Positions 1 to 4,761 of a stretch of 5,644 nucleotides of DNA are shown in pieces (positions within the stretch are counted from its first letter, which is position 1; each line of letters opens with the position of its first letter). The position numbers and the translations under genes are program-made. Below the pieces are notes generated by a model. The model made no database searches and had not been told where the DNA came from. It saw only the letters and a program-made list of their open reading frames with translations. The stretch spans positions 1 through 5,644 of the forward strand of contig CADBUK010000110.1 of assembly GCA_902797915.1 (NCBI GenBank), read 5' to 3'. Source of the DNA: Oscillospiraceae bacterium (lineage in GTDB: Bacteria > Bacillota > Clostridia > Oscillospirales > Acutalibacteraceae).

Positions 1-1
1 G

Positions 2-400
2 CTGGCGGGCGGCGTTGTTGACCCGCTTCCCGAGGACGCGCCATTCTTCGTTAAGGATTATTATGATTACTACAAAACCGACAGAGGCTATCATCCGCGC
101 TCTCTCAATTCAAACGGAGGATGGAATGTCGTTGGCTGCGAATCCTTTGTCAATCAGCCGATTTTGCAGTACAGCAACGAAATCCGCAGCGCCGTAATGA
201 TTATGCACGGTGATAAAGCGCATTCTTTCTATTTCGGCAAGGATGCATACGAAAATATGATGAACGGCAACAAATATCCTGATAATAAAGAATTGCTTGT
301 TATTGAAGGGGCAGTTCATACAGACCTTTACGACGGCGGCAGCAACAATGCTATCCCGTTTGATAAAATCGAGAGCTTTTACAGGGAGTACCTTAAATGA
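2..400 (+). CDS. Alpha/beta hydrolase, C-terminal 132 residues (5' end outside window)
   Basis: An open frame runs from the left edge to a TGA at 398-400 and is cut by the window, so the start and the nucleophile serine are not visible. The fragment has the end of an alpha/beta-hydrolase fold: a strand followed by MIMHGDKAHS, where the Asp (codon 212-214) fits the catalytic acid, and then LLVIEGAVHTDLYD, where the His (codon 317-319) fits the catalytic base. The aromatic, charged stretch KDYYDYYKTDRGYHPRS before it resembles the cap region of the YcjY-like, S15-peptidase-related hydrolases of Firmicutes and enterobacteria. Such proteins are usually cytoplasmic serine esterases or peptidases of unknown substrate, and no substrate can be assigned here. 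The stop overlaps the start of the lipoprotein gene, so the two are probably translated from one mRNA. Family assignment is good; the subfamily is less certain. Confidence 0.85.
   Translation: MAGGVVDPLPEDAPFFVKDYYDYYKTDRGYHPRSLNSNGGWNVVGCESFVNQPILQYSNEIRSAVMIMHGDKAHSFYFGKDAYENMMNGNKYPDNKELLVIEGAVHTDLYDGGSNNAIPFDKIESFYREYLK
383..388 (+). promoter_or_regulatory. Ribosome binding site of the lipoprotein gene
   Basis: AGGGAG lies eight bases before the ATG at 397, inside the last codons of the hydrolase gene. It supports the start at 397 and translation from a shared transcript. Confidence 0.7.
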
Positions 401-888
401 AGAAGCTTTTACTATGCGTGCTGATTATCGCTGCCGTTATTACTTTTTCTTCCTGCACGAAAGAGGTTGAAGAGCCTGCAAGCGAAGTGACCGAGCCCAC
501 AACCGTTCAGACTACCGAAGCAGAACAATCAACAGCAGAGAATATTCACGGCATGACTGTTATCATAAACGGCGAAGAATTCGCAGTCGCTTTAGAAGAT
601 AATGAAACGGCAAAGGCTTTTTCGGAAATGCTACCCGTTACGCTGACTATGAGCGAGCTTCACGGTAATGAAAAGTATTATTATCTTGATACTTCTTTGC
701 CGAGCAAGCCGAAGAATATCGGTACAATTCATAAGGGCGATATTATGCTTTACGGTGATAACTGTGTCGTTATCTTTTACAAGGATTTTGAAACCTCATA
801 CACCTACACGAAAATCGGACAGATTGAGAATGCTGATTCGCTTGAACAGCAAATCGGTAGCAGCAGTGTTGATGTATCTTTTCAATGA
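397..888 (+). CDS. Lipoprotein with a cyclophilin-like fold domain
   Basis: This 163-residue protein starts with a lipoprotein signal peptide: MKK, a hydrophobic stretch at about residues 4-17, and the lipobox FSSC with the lipidated Cys at 20. Residues 21-50 are a flexible linker rich in Thr, Glu and Ala. From about residue 53 to the end lies a beta-rich domain with the hallmarks of the bacterial cyclophilin-like family (Pfam Cyclophil_like2, from memory): VIINGEEFAVALEDNETAKAF, then MLPVTLTMSELHGNEKYYYL, then GDIMLYGDNCVVIFYKDF and TSYTYTKIGQI. It should sit on the outer face of the membrane. Family members lack a proven common activity, and the fold alone does not show prolyl isomerase function. 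The ATGA overlap with the hydrolase and a good AGGGAG site fix the start. Many relatives are encoded beside hydrolases or flavodoxin/oxidoreductase genes, but that neighbourhood is recalled, not checked. No strong terminator directly follows. Confidence 0.9.
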   Translation: MKKLLLCVLIIAAVITFSSCTKEVEEPASEVTEPTTVQTTEAEQSTAENIHGMTVIINGEEFAVALEDNETAKAFSEMLPVTLTMSELHGNEKYYYLDTSLPSKPKNIGTIHKGDIMLYGDNCVVIFYKDFETSYTYTKIGQIENADSLEQQIGSSSVDVSFQ

Positions 889-910
889 AAACAGAATACT
901 CTGATTTTGA

Positions 911-1009
911 AGTGAAATATCAATTTCTCCGTATATTAGTGAATGTGAAAAAAACGAAATCCTCAAAGTGTTAGATGAATATGGTGTTATGCAGAAATTA
1001 TACCCTTAA
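911..1009 (+). pseudogene. Possible C-terminal coding remnant without a start
   Basis: Between a TGA at 908-910 and a TAA at 1007-1009 one frame reads 32 codons of protein-like composition, including ISPYISECEKNEILKVLDEY and ending MQKLYP. It has no usable start or ribosome binding site and I recognise no family. It could be the tail of a gene decayed beside the tRNA-derived element, or chance: a 32-codon open stretch is not rare at this base composition. Included only because the composition is more protein-like than its flanks. Confidence 0.15.
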
Positions 1010-1019
1010 CTACAACCAG

Positions 1020-1052
1020 AGGTCATCGGTTCGAGTCCGATTACCAGCTCCA
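1020..1052 (+). pseudogene. 3' half of a tRNA gene (T arm, acceptor strand, CCA), 5' half missing
   Basis: The end of a tRNA is intact: variable-loop-like AGGTC (1020-1024), T stem ATCGG/CCGAT (1025-1029 with 1037-1041, five perfect pairs) around the canonical seven-base loop TTCGAGT (1030-1036), acceptor 3' strand TACCAGC (1042-1048), discriminator T (1049) and an encoded CCA (1050-1052). A full gene would need GCTGGTA and a D arm some 70 bases upstream, and neither is there. The bases before it (CTACAACCAG) do not form an anticodon arm with a T at position 33. It therefore cannot be a working tRNA as it stands. An acceptor of GCTGGT type is common in Firmicute tRNA-Thr, but the identity cannot be fixed without the anticodon. 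It is most likely a remnant of recombination or a repeat derived from a tRNA end. Confidence 0.75.
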
Positions 1053-1118
1053 AATAACAAATGACACCCTCGCGGTGTCATTTGTTATTTCAATATAATA
1101 TTGGGCTCGAACCGATGA
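1023..1118. repeat. Nested inverted repeat: T-arm copies flanking a perfect hairpin
   Basis: Bases 1023-1038 (TCATCGGTTCGAGTCC) and 1103-1118 (GGGCTCGAACCGATGA) are inverted copies over 16 positions, with 15 Watson-Crick pairs and one G:T (1036 with 1105). Inside lies the 17-bp hairpin 1052-1090. Together they could form a long two-tier stem in RNA or a cruciform in DNA. The outer arms are the T arm of the tRNA remnant and its inverted copy, so pairing would compete with normal T-arm folding. Confidence 0.75.
1052..1090. terminator. Perfect 17-bp hairpin, probable bidirectional terminator
   Basis: AAATAACAAATGACACC (1052-1068) pairs without mismatch with 1074-1090 across the loop CTCGC. The stem has a GC-rich tip and A/T-rich base with an A-rich left arm and a T-rich right arm, so it can end transcription from either side. 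It lies directly after the tRNA CCA, where tRNA transcripts normally terminate, and between two converging gene sets. Confidence 0.7.
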
Positions 1119-1126
1119 AAAGTACA

Positions 1127-1180
1127 CCGATTTCGGCAAAACACCTTAGAAAAAATATCTCAGACTTTTGACGAAATCGG
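1127..1180. repeat. Inverted repeat with 9-bp arms
   Basis: CCGATTTCG (1127-1135) is exactly complementary to CGAAATCGG (1172-1180), with 36 bases between. It lies in the segment separating the two tRNA-end copies. Alone it is weak; it matters as part of a segment where most sequence falls into paired arms. Confidence 0.5.
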
Positions 1181-1183
1181 GAG

Positions 1184-1204
1184 AAAAGGTGCAGTGCACC
1201 TTTT
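1184..1204. repeat. 21-base palindrome centred on one G
   Basis: AAAAGGTGCA (1184-1193) and TGCACCTTTT (1195-1204) are perfect reverse complements around a single central base. As RNA it would fold to an 8-bp stem with loop CAGTG, ending in T-rich sequence on the + strand. It could be a weak terminator, a dimeric protein operator, or a structural part of the repeat element. No downstream + strand gene supports the operator reading. Confidence 0.6.
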
Positions 1205-1206
1205 CG

Positions 1207-1221
1207 TTGTGCGTCGCGCAA
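1207..1221. repeat. Small GC-rich hairpin
   Basis: TTGTGC (1207-1212) pairs with GCGCAA (1216-1221) over a GTC loop, with one G:T pair. It directly follows the 21-base palindrome and precedes the second tRNA-end copy. Confidence 0.35.
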
Positions 1222-1230
1222 ATTTTCCAA

Positions 1231-1249
1231 AGTCCGATTACCAGTTCCA
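1231..1249 (+). pseudogene. Second, truncated copy of the tRNA 3' end
   Basis: Bases 1231-1249 match 1034-1052 at 18 of 19 positions (C to T at 1245), a direct repeat at a 197-bp offset. The copy starts in the middle of the T loop (AGT), then has the T-stem 3' strand CCGAT, the acceptor strand TACCAGT, T and CCA. The T-stem 5' strand is absent: the bases before it (TTTTCCAA) do not match the first copy. A break in the T loop with the 3' end kept is the pattern left by tRNA-directed site-specific recombination, though simple duplication also fits. Confidence 0.7.
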
Positions 1250-1255
1250 ATAAAT

Positions 1256-1285
1256 AACGGATACCCTTGCGGTATCCGTTGTTTT
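1256..1285 (+). terminator. 10-bp hairpin with T-rich tail, partner of the 1052-1090 hairpin
   Basis: AACGGATACC (1256-1265) pairs perfectly with GGTATCCGTT (1271-1280) over the loop CTTGC, followed by GTTTTA. It occupies the same place after the tRNA end as the first hairpin and aligns with it at the same 197-bp offset. Three pairs differ between the two stems and each change keeps pairing. It is a good intrinsic terminator for + strand transcripts such as the hydrolase-lipoprotein mRNA, and may also act on transcripts from the transporter side. Confidence 0.7.
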
Positions 1286-1317
1286 ATTCAGGATGAGTTT
1301 TTTAAAACTATGCTCAA

Positions 1318-1339
1318 GACCATCTAATGACCATCTATG
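1318..1339. repeat. Two tandem 11-base units
   Basis: GACCATCTAAT (1318-1328) is followed at once by GACCATCTATG (1329-1339); the first nine bases are identical. With only two copies, no function can be inferred. Confidence 0.4.
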
Positions 1340-1364
1340 AAATTTTAGGTTAAATCACTTACCC

Positions 1365-1382
1365 GACAAATTAGAATTTGTC
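1365..1382 (-). terminator. Weak hairpin after the transporter gene
   Basis: GACAAATT (1365-1372) and AATTTGTC (1375-1382) are inverted copies with only two bases between, ten bases beyond the transporter stop. The stem is AT-rich and no T run follows on the - strand, so it is at best a weak terminator; the hairpins at 1256-1280 and 1052-1090 may do this job. Confidence 0.3.
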
Positions 1383-1391
1383 TGATTCTCC

Positions 1392-2519
1392 CTATGCGTC
1401 AATGTCGGGAACTATCTGTAAAGAATAGTCGGGATAAAGTGACTGAATTTCATTTGTCAGCATTTTTACGGCATCAGTACTATCTATATCAAAGCTGACA
1501 ACAACATCAAATCGCATAGTTTTGCTTTCTGTATCGGCATAAAAGCCATGAAGCTGTAGTGCCCATTCGTGCGCTAAAACGGTTTTTTGAACGGTGTTTC
1601 TTATCTGTGCCGCCTCATCATCTGAGGTGTTGTAGGAATAAACGCCGATACCCGTAAGTATTACTCCGCTTTCGCAATAAACTTTTGCTTGAATACGGCG
1701 CGTCAGCATATCCACCTCGTCAACCGTCATTGTGTCGGGCAGTTCAATATGAACGCTTGCGTAATTCTTATTCGGCCCATAATTATACATAATCAAGTCG
1801 TACGCGCCGCGTACCTCCGGCTCTTCACAGATAAGGCTCTTTATTGCTTTAACATCTTCTTTATCGCTGCGTTTACCGAGGACATCGTTGAGCGTTTCAA
1901 TCATCATTTCCACACCGGCTTTGATAATGATAACGGCAATCACAACGCCGACATACGCTTCAAGCGAGACGTGCCAAACCAGATAAATAATTGCGGAAGC
2001 GAGAACGGATGCGGACAGAATTGCATCAAACAGCGCGTCTGAACCCGAAGCAACAAGTGCGCCCGAGTTGTGCTTTTTGCCCTGTTTTTTTACATACTGA
2101 CCGAGTACGAGTTTTACCGCAATCGCCACGGCAATAATGATAAGCGATACCTTGCTGTAATCCGCCGCTTCGGGATGAATAATCTTTTTTACAGACTCCA
2201 CAAGCGAGGTAATACCCGCATAAAGCACAATTGCCGCAACAAGCATTGAACTGATGTATTCAATTCTGCCGTAGCCGAGCGGGTGCTTTTTGTCGGGCTG
2301 CTTTGCGCCAAGTTTAGCGCCGATAATCGTTATTACCGACGATAACGCATCTGACAGATTATTAACCGCATCCAGCGTTACCGCAATAGAATGTGAAATC
2401 ATACCGATTGCCGCTTTAAATACAGCAAGAAGTACATTTGTTATCACGCCTATAACGCTTGTTTTTACAATCGCTTTTTCTCTTTTTGCCGCAAGAGCTT
2501 CCATACTTTCGTTTGCCAT
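1392..2519 (-). CDS. Cation diffusion facilitator (CDF) family metal transporter
   Basis: This 375-residue protein should export a divalent metal in exchange for protons. Six membrane helices fill residues 15-210. The TM2 stretch LDAVNNLSDALSS offers N53 and D57, and the TM5 stretch GSDALFDAIL offers D161 and D165. This N-D-D-D set resembles the site reported for manganese exporters (MntE type) and differs from the Asp/His sets of zinc and iron exporters. The loop KKHPLGYGRIEYIS (78-90) is a CDF signature. A cytoplasmic ZT-dimer domain follows (about 213-297). About 75 more residues (298-375) end the protein, making it longer than the usual 300 or so, and they look like a second alpha/beta domain of the same kind. 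The start is the ATG at 2519 because GGAGG lies eight bases before it; an in-frame GTG at 2567 overlaps the -10 box. Family certain; metal inferred. Confidence 0.93.
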   Translation of the reverse strand: MANESMEALAAKREKAIVKTSVIGVITNVLLAVFKAAIGMISHSIAVTLDAVNNLSDALSSVITIIGAKLGAKQPDKKHPLGYGRIEYISSMLVAAIVLYAGITSLVESVKKIIHPEAADYSKVSLIIIAVAIAVKLVLGQYVKKQGKKHNSGALVASGSDALFDAILSASVLASAIIYLVWHVSLEAYVGVVIAVIIIKAGVEMMIETLNDVLGKRSDKEDVKAIKSLICEEPEVRGAYDLIMYNYGPNKNYASVHIELPDTMTVDEVDMLTRRIQAKVYCESGVILTGIGVYSYNTSDDEAAQIRNTVQKTVLAHEWALQLHGFYADTESKTMRFDVVVSFDIDSTDAVKMLTNEIQSLYPDYSLQIVPDIDA

Positions 2520-2527
2520 TGTATCTT

Positions 2528-2532
2528 CCTCC
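2528..2532 (-). promoter_or_regulatory. Ribosome binding site that sets the transporter start
   Basis: GGAGG on the - strand is eight bases from the ATG at 2519. It selects this start over the in-frame ATG at 2534, which overlaps the site, and the GTG at 2567. Confidence 0.8.
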
Positions 2533-2555
2533 ATAAATACCGATTTCTCGGTTTT

Positions 2556-2584
2556 ATTATACCACACCTTAAAACAAAAGTACA
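2556..2584 (-). promoter_or_regulatory. Extended -10 promoter of the transporter gene
   Basis: On the - strand TGGTATAAT (2564-2556) is a consensus TATAAT with the TGn extension. A -35 at 17-base spacing would be TGTACT (2584-2579), a poor match, which the extended -10 can offset. Transcription would start near 2549, giving a leader of about 30 bases, too short for a metal riboswitch. The -35 region lies in the terminator of the upstream gene. Confidence 0.7.
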
Positions 2585-2607
2585 GCCGCCGATTACTCGA
2601 CGGCTGT
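2571..2607 (-). terminator. Intrinsic terminator of the phosphatase operon
   Basis: ACAGCCG (2582-2588) pairs with CGGCTGT (2601-2607). After one mismatch, CGA (2590-2592) pairs with TCG (2597-2599) over loop TTAC. Read on the - strand, the stem is followed by CTTTTGTTTT. It starts about 30 bases after the phosphatase stop. Confidence 0.8.
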
Positions 2608-2636
2608 GAGTTATGCAGAGCAGAACGTTTATCTCT

Positions 2637-4745
2637 TTATGCGCTGTATTTTTTCTTCATAACAAGAATGTTTTTGCCGTCTTTATATTCGTATGAAATA
2701 TCGTCCATAACCTTTTTCACAATGAAAATCCCGTATCCGCCGATACTTCTTTCCTCTGCAGAGAGTGTAATGTCGGGGTCTTCCTTATTTAAGGGATTAT
2801 ACGGAACTCCGCCGTCTGTTACGGTAAGCGTTATTCCTTCTTCATCGGAAGCAAAATTTACTGTTACGTTGCCGACGCCATCCCCGTAAGCGTATCTTGC
2901 AACATTGCTGATGATTTCGTCAACGGCAACCTCAATCATATTTTTGTCCCTGTCGCTGAAATGCAGATTTTCGGTGCTTTTATTTACAAAGTCAATGGCA
3001 AGCGTAACGTTATCAAGCGTTGCCTCAACTGTAATTTCTTTGCTGTCAGGACCTTTATATTCAAAGCAAAGCATTGTCAAATCGTCGAACTGCGGCGCTT
3101 CGCCTACAAAGTCATCAACGTATTTTTTAACACTGTTGATGATTTCATACGGGGCTTTGTTGTCTGCGCTGTTTAAAGCGTCAACCGTTCTTTCAAGGCC
3201 GAAGAGCTCGTCGTCAGTGTTTGTTGCCTCTGCGACGCCGTCCGTATATATGAACAGCTTTGAACCCTTTTCAAACTTAATTTCGTATTCCTTATATTTA
3301 AGACCCGACATACCGCCTATTACAAAGCCGTGTTTATCCGATAAGCATTCAAAATCGCTCTCAGGGGCTTTAACAATCGGCTTTTCGTGACCTGCGTTCG
3401 CGGCGGTAAGCAAGCCGCTTTCCAAATCAATAATGCCGAGCCAAACGGTTACAAACATTTCCTCGCGGTTATTTGCGCAGATTTGATTGTTTACGAATTC
3501 AAGCGCTTTGGCAGGGGACTTGCCGCTCATTACTGCGTTTTGAATAAGGATTTTGCTCATCATCATAAACAGCGCAGCAGGAACGCCTTTTCCCGAAACG
3601 TCTGCCATAACCATAGCAAGATGTGTTTCGTCAACAAGGAAGAAATCGTAAAAGTCGCCGCCAACCTCTTTCGCTGGCGTCATACTTGCGTAAATATCAA
3701 AGTCTTTTCTAAGCGGGAAAGCAGGGAAAATGTTCGGAAGCATATCCGCCTGAATTCTTGTTGCAAGTTCAAGCTCGGCGCCGATTCTTTCCTTTTCTGC
3801 CGTAATTGCCGTCAGGTTAGTGATGTAATTGTTAATGTCGTGCTCCATCTTTTTAACGGAATCACACAGCGTTTCAATTTCGTCGCCCGTTCGGATATCA
3901 AGCTTTGTTATTGCAGAGTCTTCCTTCAGCCCTTCGCTCTGGTCCTCAACAAAGGTTCTTGTTGCGTGTGAAAGCGAATTAATCGGCGCAACCACGGCAA
4001 CGTTAACGCCTTTAAGAATCAGCACAATCAATATTGCAACTGCAATAAGGATAATGCCGACTAAGGTAGCCAGATATGCAATACTGTTGTTAACAACCTC
4101 AAACATTGAAATATCAACGCCAACCAGTGCCACGGGATTGCCGTTTGCGTCCAGCACGGGTCTCATACAGGAGCAAAGCCATCCGTCATCAGGAGTATTT
4201 GAAATAAATGCGGGCACGCCGTATTCGCGGTTGGTCATCTCTAAGGTTTCTGCTGAAACGGGGCGCACTGTTCCAAGCTGGTATTGTTCTTCTGTATGGT
4301 CTGCGTCAAAAATATATGTAACCGAATTTCCGTCAAGCACCTGAACATAAATATACTTGATTTCGTTTCTGCCTTTTGACTGGTCTGCAAAAACGAAAAG
4401 GCTGTTAAGCATTTGCTCATATTTCTCGTCCTTGATGGCGTTTGCTTTTTCATCATATTCCGCGCGGTAAGCGTCGTCGGTCCAGTACAAATCCTCATCA
4501 TAATCCCCGATTTGCTTAACCTCATTGTAATAGCGCACAATATCCTCTGCGCTGAGCATACCGGCTGCCGTATCCGCTAATTGCTCGGCAAGTTTTTTAT
4601 AGTGCTTAAATGTGCTGAAGGCGTAAAATGAACCGCTGATTGTAACGGCAATTGCAGACAGCACTATTGCTGCAACCAGAACAACCGCAACTGTTTTCTT
4701 GCGAAGCGAAACATTTCGTTTTCTTCCTTTAATCTCTTTTTCCAT
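2637..4745 (-). CDS. Membrane sensor PP2C (SpoIIE/RsbU-type) serine phosphatase with C-terminal RsbW-like ATPase domain
   Basis: This 702-residue protein (numbered from the ATG at 4745) has a first membrane helix at about 18-41, an extracytoplasmic sensor of about 180 residues resembling Cache-type domains, a second helix at 221-247, and a HAMP-like segment and helical linker to about 335 with ELELATRIQADMLPN, the usual lead-in to this phosphatase class. The PP2C domain (about 345-565) keeps the metal Asps: GGDFYD (D364), ADVSGKGVPAALF (D382), YTDGVAEA (D502) and FDDLTML (D554/D555). Residues 570-702 form a GHKL ATPase domain with an N box EVAVDEIISNVARYAY (E610, N614), DGG (D644) and GGYGIFIVKKV. 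Such proteins dephosphorylate STAS anti-anti-sigma factors; the RsbW-like part would bind or rephosphorylate one. AAGGAAAG favours the ATG over the GTG one codon upstream. It lies 15 bases after the acetyltransferase gene, so they are probably co-transcribed. Domains sure; partner unknown. Confidence 0.95.
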   Translation of the reverse strand: MEKEIKGRKRNVSLRKKTVAVVLVAAIVLSAIAVTISGSFYAFSTFKHYKKLAEQLADTAAGMLSAEDIVRYYNEVKQIGDYDEDLYWTDDAYRAEYDEKANAIKDEKYEQMLNSLFVFADQSKGRNEIKYIYVQVLDGNSVTYIFDADHTEEQYQLGTVRPVSAETLEMTNREYGVPAFISNTPDDGWLCSCMRPVLDANGNPVALVGVDISMFEVVNNSIAYLATLVGIILIAVAILIVLILKGVNVAVVAPINSLSHATRTFVEDQSEGLKEDSAITKLDIRTGDEIETLCDSVKKMEHDINNYITNLTAITAEKERIGAELELATRIQADMLPNIFPAFPLRKDFDIYASMTPAKEVGGDFYDFFLVDETHLAMVMADVSGKGVPAALFMMMSKILIQNAVMSGKSPAKALEFVNNQICANNREEMFVTVWLGIIDLESGLLTAANAGHEKPIVKAPESDFECLSDKHGFVIGGMSGLKYKEYEIKFEKGSKLFIYTDGVAEATNTDDELFGLERTVDALNSADNKAPYEIINSVKKYVDDFVGEAPQFDDLTMLCFEYKGPDSKEITVEATLDNVTLAIDFVNKSTENLHFSDRDKNMIEVAVDEIISNVARYAYGDGVGNVTVNFASDEEGITLTVTDGGVPYNPLNKEDPDITLSAEERSIGGYGIFIVKKVMDDISYEYKDGKNILVMKKKYSA

Positions 4746-4753
4746 CACAAAAT

Positions 4754-4761
4754 CTTTCCTT
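4754..4761 (-). promoter_or_regulatory. Ribosome binding site of the phosphatase gene
   Basis: AAGGAAAG on the - strand overlaps the first base of the acetyltransferase stop codon and is eight bases from the ATG at 4745, but only five from the GTG at 4748, so the ATG is preferred. The position implies translation from the shared mRNA. Confidence 0.75.

Larger units (their letters stand above)
889..1391. other. Convergent intergenic region rich in tRNA-derived and palindromic sequence
   Basis: No convincing gene lies here, between the + strand lipoprotein gene and the - strand transporter gene, which converge on it. From left to right it holds a possible short coding remnant (911-1009), the 3' half of a tRNA with encoded CCA (1020-1052), a 17-bp hairpin (1052-1090), an inverted T-arm copy (1103-1118), a set of smaller inverted repeats (1127-1221), a second truncated tRNA end (1231-1249), a second hairpin (1256-1280), an 11-base tandem repeat (1318-1339) and a small AT-rich hairpin just after the transporter stop (1365-1382). 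Confidence 0.8.

Noticed and set aside
892..903. CAGA/TCTG hairpin as the lipoprotein gene terminator
   Set aside because: Only four base pairs and no real T run; the hairpins at 1052-1090 and 1256-1280 are far better.
1022..1051. Minus-strand reading GAGNRTRTDD as a peptide
   Set aside because: It is the antisense translation of the tRNA T arm and acceptor strand. As I recall, such peptides are a frequent misannotation near tRNA ends in Firmicutes.
960..1052. A complete tRNA gene ending at 1052
   Set aside because: The T arm and acceptor strand are perfect, but no GCTGGTA, D arm or valid anticodon arm exists upstream at the right spacing.
1094..1099. TATAAT on the + strand as a promoter for a small RNA
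   Set aside because: No -35 at suitable spacing (it would fall in the hairpin tip), and the match sits in an AT-rich palindromic stretch.
889..1391. CRISPR array or insertion sequence in the intergenic region
   Set aside because: Repeats occur only twice at unequal copy length with no regular spacers, and there is no transposase frame or paired terminal repeats enclosing one.
2539..2552. ACCGA/TCGGT hairpin with a GAAA loop in the transporter leader as a regulatory element
   Set aside because: The expected transcript start is near 2549, so the 5' arm would be mostly untranscribed; the stem is only five pairs.
2520..2567. A 16-residue N-terminal extension of the CDF transporter starting at GTG 2567
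   Set aside because: That start overlaps the -10 box and has no ribosome binding site, while GGAGG fits the ATG at 2519.
2290..2889. Long + strand frames over the transporter and phosphatase genes (2290-2889, 2905-3390, 3387-3971, 3829-4344)
   Set aside because: They lie opposite well-recognised genes, have low-complexity or non-protein-like composition and match no family I know.
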